23,726 nucleotides of DNA. It comes from Nitrospirota bacterium. GTDB taxonomy: Bacteria; Nitrospirota; Nitrospiria; Nitrospirales; Nitrospiraceae. This document shows positions 1-7,117 of this stretch, piece after piece (within the stretch, counting starts at the first letter, position 1; each line of letters begins with the position of its first letter). The notes below the pieces were generated by a model. That model did no database searches. It was not told where the DNA came from and saw nothing but the letters and a program-made list of their open reading frames with translations. Both the position numbers and the translations under genes were made by a program. The stretch covers positions 1-23,726 of the forward strand of contig JACPZN010000082.1 in the NCBI GenBank assembly GCA_016195505.1, written 5' to 3'.

Positions 1-1
1 A

Positions 2-796
2 GTGCCCATCATGACTGTAGGCCTCGATGCGCATTTCGGTGAAGGTATCGGATTTCCTCTCCTCTTGCTGCTCTCTATCCCAATTGACATCTGGGCGTTC
101 GGAGTTGTGGGTAGGACGTTCTTCCTTGAAAAGTTCAGAAAAGAACCGCCTGATGGGCTGGGCCTGACCCTCTGGTGGAAATCAGCCTTGGTCGGTGCGC
201 TTTTCCTGCCGATCCTCTGGCTCTGCGTCAGCACCGTCACCTCCACGGCGATTGCGATGGCGCACTCGTTGACGGAAGAGGGAATGTTGAAGGGCCTTCC
301 GATTGCAGAGCGAATCAGCACGGAGGTCACCCTTTGGGGAACTGTTGCTTCCGCAGTCTTGATCGTGTTGTTGCTCGTTGGAGTGTCCATGGTCGGACGG
401 ATCATTCGCCGTACCGCAGAATCTGCGCTACCCGCGTCGCAAAATTATCAAGGGCTGATTACCCGCTGGGATCTGATGCGTGTGCCGAGCGATCAGGGGT
501 TGCTCCTGACGGCGTTGACTGGGGGTGGGGTCGTCTTGTCACTTCTCTTCTGGTCCGTGCTTCCTGTCACGACGCCCCATCCGCACGAGTGTTGTAAGAA
601 ACCGGAAGCGAAAGCGCAGCCGCCCTTCAAACCCCTTGAAGCCCTGAATCGCGACGAACAACTGATCGTGCGGCTGGCGGCGCAAGTCGATGTGCTGGAA
701 CAACACAAGGCGGAGGCGGAAGTCGAAAAAGAAAAGGGCAAAGGGAAGGCCCAGGGCGGCAAAAATGCGGCTCCCTCTGCCGTGAAGAAACCGTAA
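2..796 (+). CDS. Four-helix membrane protein with charged C-terminal tail, first gene of the oxidase operon (5' end uncertain)
   Basis: I do not recognise a named family. The reading frame is open from the left edge. GTG at 2 or ATG at 11 could be the start, but the gene may begin outside the window, so treat it as possibly partial. Four hydrophobic segments lie at about residues 17-42, 59-86, 108-134 and 166-190. They are followed by a soluble tail starting with His-Glu-Cys-Cys and ending in a Lys/Glu/Ala-rich, probably helical stretch. It ends 25 bases before the oxidase start on the same strand, which suggests co-transcription. An accessory or assembly role for the bd-like oxidase is inferred only from position; there are no haem motifs (CxxCH) in it. 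Confidence 0.75.
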   Translation: MPIMTVGLDAHFGEGIGFPLLLLLSIPIDIWAFGVVGRTFFLEKFRKEPPDGLGLTLWWKSALVGALFLPILWLCVSTVTSTAIAMAHSLTEEGMLKGLPIAERISTEVTLWGTVASAVLIVLLLVGVSMVGRIIRRTAESALPASQNYQGLITRWDLMRVPSDQGLLLTALTGGGVVLSLLFWSVLPVTTPHPHECCKKPEAKAQPPFKPLEALNRDEQLIVRLAAQVDVLEQHKAEAEVEKEKGKGKAQGGKNAAPSAVKKP

Positions 797-821
797 TTTG
801 CGAGGTGATGAGGTGAGTGTC

Positions 822-2678
822 ATGCGACAACGGGGTGAATCGATGCAGCGGATTTTTCGGACCGCCAGTAGCAGTAACGGATGGCTCCTGGGCCTGTCGC
901 TGGCAGTGGCCTGCCTGGCTCTCCCTTCGATCGGCATGGCAGCCGAAGGAGCCCCGGCTGGTCCTACTGAGTATCGAGACATTCCCTATATCGGCAGCCG
1001 TAATCTCATCTGGATCGTTGCGCAGTTGCACCTCTTGCTCGCTGGTTTCGTGTTGGGCGTGCCGATCTTCGCTTGGTTGTGCGAAGTCGTCGCCTGGAAG
1101 AGCGGCGAAAAACGCTACGACAAATTGGCCAAGGAATTCACCAAGCTCCTGACCTCGGCCTATGCGACCACCGCCCTCTTCGGCGGCATTCTTCTGTTTC
1201 TCCTGATCGCATTCTATCCCAAGCTGATGAACTATCTGACGGACATTTTCTTTCCGTCATTCATCGTCTACTGCCTGCTGTTCTTGCTGGAAACCGTGAC
1301 GCTCTATCTCTACTGGTACGGTTGGGATGCGATGGAAGAGGGGAGGGCAAAGGCGTTCCATGTTTTTCTCGGTCTGCTGCTGAACATCTTCGCCTTTTTC
1401 ATCATGATTGTGCCGAATTCGTGGGCTACGTTCCAATCCAGTCCGGTCGTAATTGCCGAGGGCACGGACCTTCAGCGGGCCTGGGCTGCGACATGGAATC
1501 CAACCTGGTGGCCGGTCAATATTCATCGACTCATCGCGAACGTGGTACTCGGCGGTTATATCTGCGGGGCCTACGCGGGCATCCGTTACCTGTCGGCGAA
1601 GACTTCGGAGGAGCGTGATCACTACGATTGGATGGGGTATGTCGGAAACTTCATCGGAGTGTTCGGTCTGTTGCCCCTCCCATTTGCAGGCTATTGGCTC
1701 ATGCGCGAAATTTATCAGTATAACCAGCAAATGGGCATCACATTGATGGGAGGATTTCTGTCCTGGCTCTTCATCCTCCAAGCCATGCTGATAGGTGTTC
1801 TCTTTCTTGGCTCTAACTACTATTTCTGGCTCGGGATTACCTATCGCATTCCCGGCTCCGAGCTGAAATATCGAAGACCGATGTTGTCGATGTTGATTAT
1901 TTTGCTACTCTGCCTCGGTGTCTGGATGACGCCGCACTCGCTCGTGGCCAGTTTGGAAGAGGCCAGAAAGATGGGCGGCACCCACCATCCCCTGCTTGGC
2001 GTCTTCGGCGTCATGTCAGCGAAAATGACCGTCGCGAATCTGATGATTCTCGTGACCTTCATGAGCTTTATCATGTACTGGCGTGCCGGGAAAGTAGAGA
2101 CAGCTGGATGGGCCAAGGTAGCACGAGCAGTCATGGGTGCCGTGTTGGTGCTGGCTAGCATCGCCGTCATCGTCCTGGGTGTCTGGGGCTACTTTGTTCC
2201 AGCCATCATTCGCATCAACTATTTCTCCACCTCGCAGGTGTTGATTGTCCTCTTCGTTATGGTGACGATCACGCCATTGACGGCGCTGCTGCTCAAAAGC
2301 GCCAGGACGACGACGGAAATGGTGTGGGGGCAAATGCCTCCGCGTGCAGGATATTCCCTGGTCCTCAATGCCGTCATGGTAATCCTCCTGATGACCTTGA
2401 TGGGATACGCTCGGTCATCGTCCCGCGTGCATTGGCATATTTATGGTGTGATGCGCGATTCGTCGCCTTATGCATTTTCTCCAGCTCTCGGCTATGCCGC
2501 CGTGTTTATGGCGCTGAATACGTTTTTCTTCTGCATGCTCGTCGCGTTCATCTTCTGGGTAGCCACGATGGGCGATAAGGCCAAGGCCGCTCAGGGTGGT
2601 GGTTCAGGGAAGCGAAATTTGCCGCACGGCATTCCGGCGATGGCTGGCGGTGCGCCTGCTCGCGAGAGCGAACAATGA
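822..2678 (+). CDS. Cytochrome bd-like terminal oxidase subunit I homologue (CydA-related)
   Basis: A polytopic membrane protein of 618 residues with roughly 13 helices after a signal-like N-terminus. Similarity to CydA is clearest in the first third: His70 in a QLHLLLAG helix fits the haem b595 ligand, Glu157 fits the second conserved Glu of the proton path, and His235 in NIHRLIAN fits a haem b558 ligand. The first conserved Glu eight residues earlier appears to be Val, and I find no GRQPW signature of the classical quinol-oxidase loop. His-rich spots (MTPH near 372, THH at 388-389, HWH at 537-539) are candidate extra metal sites. No CydB-like gene follows; cytochromes c do. ATG 822 has AGGTGAG just upstream; ATG 843, with GGGGTGA upstream, is an alternative that gives a better signal peptide. 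The family matches the divergent bd-like oxidases described in Nitrospira. Cytochrome c as donor is inference. Confidence 0.85.
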   Translation: MRQRGESMQRIFRTASSSNGWLLGLSLAVACLALPSIGMAAEGAPAGPTEYRDIPYIGSRNLIWIVAQLHLLLAGFVLGVPIFAWLCEVVAWKSGEKRYDKLAKEFTKLLTSAYATTALFGGILLFLLIAFYPKLMNYLTDIFFPSFIVYCLLFLLETVTLYLYWYGWDAMEEGRAKAFHVFLGLLLNIFAFFIMIVPNSWATFQSSPVVIAEGTDLQRAWAATWNPTWWPVNIHRLIANVVLGGYICGAYAGIRYLSAKTSEERDHYDWMGYVGNFIGVFGLLPLPFAGYWLMREIYQYNQQMGITLMGGFLSWLFILQAMLIGVLFLGSNYYFWLGITYRIPGSELKYRRPMLSMLIILLLCLGVWMTPHSLVASLEEARKMGGTHHPLLGVFGVMSAKMTVANLMILVTFMSFIMYWRAGKVETAGWAKVARAVMGAVLVLASIAVIVLGVWGYFVPAIIRINYFSTSQVLIVLFVMVTITPLTALLLKSARTTTEMVWGQMPPRAGYSLVLNAVMVILLMTLMGYARSSSRVHWHIYGVMRDSSPYAFSPALGYAAVFMALNTFFFCMLVAFIFWVATMGDKAKAAQGGGSGKRNLPHGIPAMAGGAPARESEQ

Positions 2679-2762
2679 GCAATTATGAATTATAGATGCT
2701 GAGTTGTTTTCCAAATCGACATTAATCATTCAGCATGTACCATTCCATACGGAAGGGTGGTT

Positions 2763-3386
2763 ATGAGTGAAGTCGCACAGTTACAATTGATAGGACTTTC
2801 AATCGTGGGGACCGGGATCCTGATCCTGCTTTTCATCCGAGCTCAGTTTGTGCGGGTCACAGGATTTGTCGCAATCGTGCTCGGGATTTTCTCGCTGACG
2901 GCGCTCTCGGTGCCACAGATGGCGTCGTTGCCGCCGGCCGAAGAGAAGTTCGATATCGCAACCGTCAAGACCCCGACCGACATGGCCACGATCGGCCAGA
3001 AGATTTTCTTCAGTAAAGGCCAATGTGCATTGTGCCACTCAATCGGCCCCAGCGAATCCGCCCGTTGCCCGGATTTGAAAGGTATCGGAGCAAAATTGAG
3101 CCGGGAATTTATTTTCGAAAGTTTGACACAGCCCCAGGCCTACATTTACCTCGACTATCGCCATGAAGGTTTGCCGAAGGAGTATCCGGCCAAAATGCCC
3201 TATATCAACAAGAACCCGATCGGTTTGACCAAGAATGAAATCTTGTCCGTGATCGCATTCCTGCAGCAGATGAGCGGTGAACCAATCTCGGTGAATCCGT
3301 CCGAACTCGAAGTGCCGGGCCAGGCGCCTGCCGCCCCGGTGAAAGCGGCCGAGTCCGCTCCGTTAGCCGTCGCACAAGCGCAGTGA
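2763..3386 (+). CDS. Membrane-anchored monohaem cytochrome c
   Basis: A 207-residue protein with two N-terminal membrane helices (about 8-25 and 30-48) followed by a periplasmic class I cytochrome c domain. The haem motif is CALCH, with Cys88, Cys91 and His92. Met145 in YPAKMP is a likely sixth haem ligand, followed by the terminal helix of a cytochrome c fold. The C-terminal 30 residues are Pro/Ala-rich. The start at ATG 2763 is supported by GGAAGG six bases upstream; an in-frame GTG six bases earlier is less likely. It follows the oxidase gene after an 84-base A+T-rich spacer and precedes a second cytochrome c by 11 bases. Likely job: passing electrons to or from the bd-like oxidase at the periplasmic face (inferred from the operon). 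Confidence 0.88.
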   Translation: MSEVAQLQLIGLSIVGTGILILLFIRAQFVRVTGFVAIVLGIFSLTALSVPQMASLPPAEEKFDIATVKTPTDMATIGQKIFFSKGQCALCHSIGPSESARCPDLKGIGAKLSREFIFESLTQPQAYIYLDYRHEGLPKEYPAKMPYINKNPIGLTKNEILSVIAFLQQMSGEPISVNPSELEVPGQAPAAPVKAAESAPLAVAQAQ

Positions 3387-3397
3387 GGAGGAACCAT

Positions 3398-4117
3398 ATG
3401 GGAGGCTCGTTGGTCAGGCCAATCATTCTCTTGGGAATTATCTATGCAATCCTGAAATTGGTCGTGCCGAATATTCCCGGCTCAGCGCCGCTTCCGTCCA
3501 GCCTCATCTTTCTGTACCTGTTGCTGACCGCCTCGGGGATTGTGATTTTCGCAACGTTGAGCGGAGAGTCCAAAGACGCGTTCTGGGGACCTATCCAGCG
3601 GTTTCTGACCGGGGAAAACATCGGCGGGTTGCAGATACTGCGCTACGGCATCCTCATTCTATTCCCTCTCATGGTGGGGTGGCAGACCTACAGCAGCACG
3701 GCTTCGAGCGATCAGCCGCCGGCCGAAAACAGGACGATTCACCCGGCGCCGCCTGGTGAATACACCGGGCTGTCGAATCCTGTTGCGAAGACGCCGGACA
3801 ATATCATGCAGGGGAAGGGCTTCTATGCGGCGTTCTGTTCGCCTTGCCACGGCGGGAACTTCGACGGCAAGGGCCCTGCAGCACGTGGGTTCAATCCGCC
3901 TCCTGCCAATTTTTCGGACCCCACGACCATCGCCATGTTGCAGGAGAGCTATCTCTTCTGGCGCATCAAGAAGGGTGGCGTCGGCCTTCCGATCGAAGGC
4001 ATGCCCTGGAAGTCGGCGATGCCCCGCTGGGAAGTGGAGTTACCGGACGAATGGATCTGGAAGATCATCATGGGCGAGTACGACGGAGCCCATCAATCCC
4101 CGAGAACATGGGAATAA
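3398..4117 (+). CDS. Membrane-anchored monohaem cytochrome c with three N-terminal helices
   Basis: A 239-residue protein. Three hydrophobic helices (about 6-24, 34-54 and 78-97) anchor a periplasmic cytochrome c domain with CSPCH (Cys147, Cys150, His151) in a typical HGGNFDGKGP context. Met202 or Met208 (SAMPRW) is the likely distal ligand. The start is ATG 3398, since AGGAGG lies six bases upstream and partly overlaps the previous stop codon region, which suggests translational coupling. It resembles the small cytochromes c that accompany respiratory complexes (CbcC/FixP-like domain type). Partner assignment to the bd-like oxidase is by operon position. A 6-bp hairpin follows in the spacer before the next gene. 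Confidence 0.87.
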   Translation: MGGSLVRPIILLGIIYAILKLVVPNIPGSAPLPSSLIFLYLLLTASGIVIFATLSGESKDAFWGPIQRFLTGENIGGLQILRYGILILFPLMVGWQTYSSTASSDQPPAENRTIHPAPPGEYTGLSNPVAKTPDNIMQGKGFYAAFCSPCHGGNFDGKGPAARGFNPPPANFSDPTTIAMLQESYLFWRIKKGGVGLPIEGMPWKSAMPRWEVELPDEWIWKIIMGEYDGAHQSPRTWE

Positions 4118-4126
4118 CCATGGTTG

Positions 4127-4143
4127 GACAGCATGTGGCTGTC
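4127..4143. other. Small hairpin in the spacer between cytochrome c and haem b genes
   Basis: GACAGC and GCTGTC form a perfect 6-bp stem with a 5-base loop in the 53-base spacer inside the operon. There is no T-run, so it is not a clear terminator. It could stabilise or process the polycistronic mRNA; function is unknown. Confidence 0.3.
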
Positions 4144-4170
4144 TAGTCGTGTATTGAAAACGAGGCCAGC

Positions 4171-4998
4171 ATGAAACCGGCGAATCAAGTGACGCTGTGG
4201 GTTGTACGGGGAGGAGTGGCAGTTGTGACCGCCATGATCCTCGGTGGAGCGACCCTGAGCATGGCGCAGGAGAGCGTGGCGGTTCGCGCGCCCATGGTGA
4301 AGGGCGCTCTGCCTGTCGATGATCCGAATGCAGCAGTCTGGAGCAGCGCGACACCCGCGACGTTTCCGATGTCACCCCAAGTCCACTGGCAGAATCGTAT
4401 TCAGGAAGCTACGGTCAAAAATCTAACCGTGCGCGCTTTGCACGATGGGACTCAAGTAGCTTTCCTTTTGGAATATGCCGACCCCACCCAAGATCCGGAC
4501 GACGGGGCGGCGCTCGAATTTATGGTGGGAGATAAGAAGGCGCACTTTGCCCATGGCCAGCCGATGGCACAGGTGGAAGGCGGACCGGTCAATATTTGGT
4601 TCTGGAAAAATAAAGAGAACAAAGCAGTCGATATGAGTGCAAAAGGCTTCGGCACGTTGAAGCCGCAAGAACATCAGGATGTAAAGGCCAAGGGTGCCTA
4701 TTCGAACGGGACTTGGAAAGTCGTCTTCTCCCGCAGTCTGTCGACCGAGCATCCCAATGAGGATGCTCAGGTCACGCCAGGCGAATTCATCAATATCGCC
4801 TTTGCGGTATGGGATGGGAGGAAAGACGCTGCAGGAGATCTCGTCGAAAAGGGGTCGCAGAAAGCCGTGTCCTCCTGGTGGTATTTCCGAGCTGATGCGC
4901 CGCCGGATTATTCCAGCTATATGTATGCGGCAATGGCCGTCGCAGTGGCCTTAGGGTTTCAGTTCGTTCTGATCCGAAAACTCAAGAAAGGGCAGTAG
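4171..4998 (+). CDS. Membrane-anchored haem b protein of the ethylbenzene dehydrogenase/DMSO reductase gamma-subunit type (NxrC-like)
   Basis: A 275-residue protein with an N-terminal signal peptide (hydrophobic core about 8-30, ending near SMAQ), a beta-rich domain from about 38 to 240 and one C-terminal membrane helix (about 250-268) followed by basic residues. The phrasing of the first half (ALPVDDPNAAVW, then a segment VRALHDGTQVAFLLEY, then DPTQDPDD) is characteristic of the EB_dh family, the haem b subunit of DMSO-reductase-type molybdenum enzymes, including the NxrC candidate of nitrite oxidoreductase. No molybdenum catalytic subunit or iron-sulphur subunit is in the window. The C-terminal anchor suggests it sits on the periplasmic membrane face. 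ATG 4171 follows ACGAGG at a suitable distance. Electron shuttling between nitrite oxidoreductase and the oxidase is inference. Confidence 0.8.
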   Translation: MKPANQVTLWVVRGGVAVVTAMILGGATLSMAQESVAVRAPMVKGALPVDDPNAAVWSSATPATFPMSPQVHWQNRIQEATVKNLTVRALHDGTQVAFLLEYADPTQDPDDGAALEFMVGDKKAHFAHGQPMAQVEGGPVNIWFWKNKENKAVDMSAKGFGTLKPQEHQDVKAKGAYSNGTWKVVFSRSLSTEHPNEDAQVTPGEFINIAFAVWDGRKDAAGDLVEKGSQKAVSSWWYFRADAPPDYSSYMYAAMAVAVALGFQFVLIRKLKKGQ

Positions 4999-4999
4999 C

Positions 5000-6025
5000 A
5001 TGGAGGGGGCAAGGCTGCAAGTCATGAGAGCGCTGGCTGGCCTGTGCGGTGTGGTGGCCGTGTTCGCTGGGGGCTGCGCGAACGAGCAGGAAAAAAAGGG
5101 GCATGAACTCTATGCCCACTACTGCAGTCACTGTCACGGCGAGAGCGGCCGGCAGAATGAGGGTTTTAATTGGTCATCGATGCCGGACCCCAAGCCGAAA
5201 GATCTGTCGAACAAGTCCGAGATGGGTACCTTTAAAGATCAAGATATCTTCAATACCGTCTCGCGGGTCATGTTGGATACCAGTGAGGAGGGTGGGGACG
5301 AAATCGGCGACGACGACTTTGCGGTGCCGACGATGCCCACCTTCAAGTACACCCTCTCTGAAGACGAAATTTGGGCCATCGTCGGCTATGTCCGCACGCT
5401 GCACGGCATGAAGCTGGAATTTAAGGTCGAGGAAAGAAAAGCACAACTGGCCGAAGGATTGAATGCCGCACAAGCTAAATTCGAGCAGGCCAAACAGGCC
5501 TACGAGGCCGCAGAAAAGAAGGCCAGTGAAGAAGCGGAGAAGAAGAGCGAAGCGCTCAAAAAAGACGTCGAAGTCGATGAATCCTCCTATGCCGGAGAAC
5601 AGGCGGCCATGGCTCAAGCCAAGAAAGAACTCGATGCGGCCCAGGTTGCGCTCAACAATTTCTCCATGAGGCCTGGCAAGGGCGTCAGTATCCCCAGGCC
5701 TGATCTCACGGTGGCACCGGCGAAGTCGGCGGCACCGCTGGTCGAACTCGGGAAGCGACTCTACGAGAACAAGTATGGCTGCAATGGCTGCCATAGCATC
5801 AATGGTGAGGGCGGCAAGGTCGGTCCCGCGCTGGATCGAGCGGGATTCCGTCTCAACGGTACGTGGATTTATCGCTGGGTGAAGAATCCGCAGGCCATGA
5901 ACTACGAAACGCGCATGCCGGCGTTGGGATTGAGCGATGCAGATGCCAAAGCTGTGACGATGTATCTGGGAACCTTGCGTGCTCCGAAAGCTGAGCCGCC
6001 GCCGACTGATAAGCCGGCAAGCTGA
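5000..6025 (+). CDS. Dihaem cytochrome c lipoprotein with central coiled coil
   Basis: A 341-residue protein. The N-terminal hydrophobic segment ends in FAGGC (Cys26), a plausible lipobox. Domain 1 (about 30-136) has CSHCH (Cys42, Cys45, His46) and Met112 as likely distal ligand. A long Lys/Glu/Ala-rich segment (about 143-221) with heptad-like spacing looks like a coiled coil. Domain 2 (about 245-327) has CNGCH (Cys261, Cys264, His265) and Met306. ATG 5000 lies two bases after the preceding stop codon; ATG 5024 is an alternative start that gives a tighter signal peptide. It is the last gene of the respiratory operon. It probably relays electrons between partners at some distance from each other; the partners are inferred. 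Confidence 0.87.
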   Translation: MEGARLQVMRALAGLCGVVAVFAGGCANEQEKKGHELYAHYCSHCHGESGRQNEGFNWSSMPDPKPKDLSNKSEMGTFKDQDIFNTVSRVMLDTSEEGGDEIGDDDFAVPTMPTFKYTLSEDEIWAIVGYVRTLHGMKLEFKVEERKAQLAEGLNAAQAKFEQAKQAYEAAEKKASEEAEKKSEALKKDVEVDESSYAGEQAAMAQAKKELDAAQVALNNFSMRPGKGVSIPRPDLTVAPAKSAAPLVELGKRLYENKYGCNGCHSINGEGGKVGPALDRAGFRLNGTWIYRWVKNPQAMNYETRMPALGLSDADAKAVTMYLGTLRAPKAEPPPTDKPAS

Positions 6026-6033
6026 GTCTCAAT

Positions 6034-6118
6034 CGGCTGCTCGAAATGGCGTCGTTTTCATCCGCCCAGCCCCGCCGCGCCAAGCGAGAACGAATCTGGT
6101 GGGCTTTTTCAGCAGCCG
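6034..6118. repeat. Long-loop inverted repeat CGGCTGCT ... AGCAGCCG abutting the ubiA stop
   Basis: Eight-base perfect arms at 6034-6041 and 6111-6118 enclose 69 bases between the two convergent genes. The right arm belongs to the string GGGCTTTTTCAGCAGCCG. A shorter GGCTGCTGAA string also occurs just before the HEPN gene at about 11810-11819. It may be an intergenic repeat of this genome; that needs genome-wide counting. Confidence 0.35.
6064..6109 (+). terminator. Candidate intrinsic terminator of the oxidase operon
   Basis: GCCCA at 6064-6068 can pair with TGGGC at 6100-6104, followed directly by TTTTT. The loop is long (31 bases), so the hairpin is only moderately convincing. It lies 39 bases after the last operon stop codon and before the convergent ubiA-like gene. 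Confidence 0.4.
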
Positions 6119-7012
6119 CTAGGTTAGAAAGCCTGCCAGCAGTCCAGCAAGCACGGCCACGCCGACCCAGAGGTGTGCTCGGAACATACCGAACGCTTGG
6201 GAAGGATCAACAGATTCTCGCAGTTGTCCGATCTGGACTGAAAAGAACAGTCCCAAACCCAGCAACGTGGCATAATAGGGCCATCCAATCTGAGCCATCC
6301 ACCCCGCGGCACCGAGGAGGATCAGCATGGCACTAAAGGCTGTTCCGACTCCGAGGTAGATGGATGATCCGAAAAAGAGGGCCGCGGATTTCACCCCGAT
6401 ACGCCGATCCTCGTCGCGGTCCTGAATAGCATAAATCGTATCATAGGCGACTGCCCAGACAGCCGTTGCTCCGAAAAGACACCAGACGGGTGCATTGAGC
6501 TGTCCACGTACGGCGGCCCAGGCCATGACCGCCCCCCATCCGAAGGCTACACCCAGCATGGCTTGGGGGAGATCGACCCATCGTTTTGAGAAAGGGTACA
6601 AGGCTGCGAGCAAGAGGGCGATAGGGGCGAGCCACAGGACGAGACGGTCGAGAAGCGACAGGAGGATGCCGGACATGAGCAACAGCAGACTGAGCAGTAT
6701 GAGGGCGTAGCGGCGAGGCAATTCTCCGGAGGCCAGCGGACGAGTCTTCGTGCGGCTGACTTGTCTATCAAACGATTGATCGGCCAGATCATTGAGAATG
6801 ACACCGGCACTTCTCATCAAAAACGATCCGCCGATGAAGATGGCGACGAGCGAGGCCGATGGGACACCTCGAGAGGCCAGCACGAGAGCCCACAAGGTCG
6901 GAAGCAATAACAAATAGGTGCCGGTTTGGTTGTGCAGCCGAATCAGTCTCGCAAGTGCAGACCAAGGAATGCCCGATGGTGCTGAAGGAGAGAACGCAGA
7001 GGGGGAACGCAT
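6119..7012 (-). CDS. ubiA: UbiA-family polyprenyltransferase (4-hydroxybenzoate or related aromatic acceptor)
   Basis: A 297-residue integral membrane enzyme that joins a polyprenyl diphosphate to an aromatic quinone precursor. Both Asp-rich prenyl-diphosphate/Mg2+ motifs are intact: NDLADQSFD (Asn74 to Asp82) and the second one starting YDTIYAIQDRDED (Asp191 to Asp202), followed by the usual GVKSAA. About eight helices; length is typical for UbiA. ATG 7012 is chosen because the 27 residues encoded upstream are not part of the conserved fold. Nitrospira relatives mainly use menaquinone, so this could be the UbiA-like prenyltransferase of the futalosine route (MqnP-type) rather than true UbiA; sequence alone here does not decide. 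It is transcribed divergently from the caspase-like gene. Confidence 0.85.
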   Translation of the reverse strand: MRSPSAFSPSAPSGIPWSALARLIRLHNQTGTYLLLLPTLWALVLASRGVPSASLVAIFIGGSFLMRSAGVILNDLADQSFDRQVSRTKTRPLASGELPRRYALILLSLLLLMSGILLSLLDRLVLWLAPIALLLAALYPFSKRWVDLPQAMLGVAFGWGAVMAWAAVRGQLNAPVWCLFGATAVWAVAYDTIYAIQDRDEDRRIGVKSAALFFGSSIYLGVGTAFSAMLILLGAAGWMAQIGWPYYATLLGLGLFFSVQIGQLRESVDPSQAFGMFRAHLWVGVAVLAGLLAGFLT

Positions 7013-7061
7013 GGGCGAGACCTTAGCGTAGGGTCTGAGACCTGTCAATTCATTGCGGCGG

Positions 7062-7091
7062 TTGTGCTCGCTGCCGCGATTTCTGTATAAC
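7062..7091 (+). promoter_or_regulatory. Candidate sigma-70 promoter of the caspase-like lipoprotein gene
   Basis: TTGTGC (7062-7067), an 18-base spacer and TATAAC (7086-7091). It lies 26 bases before GTG 7118, which has a GAGGGGG ribosome-binding site between them. Confidence 0.45.
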
Positions 7092-7117
7092 ACAGCATCT
7101 GCGAGGGGGCTTGTCTA

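Noticed and set aside
5174..5794. 206-codon open frame on the minus strand
   Set aside because: Mirror of the coiled-coil coding part of the dihaem cytochrome; Phe/Leu-rich composition is what a Lys/Glu-rich gene gives on the opposite strand.
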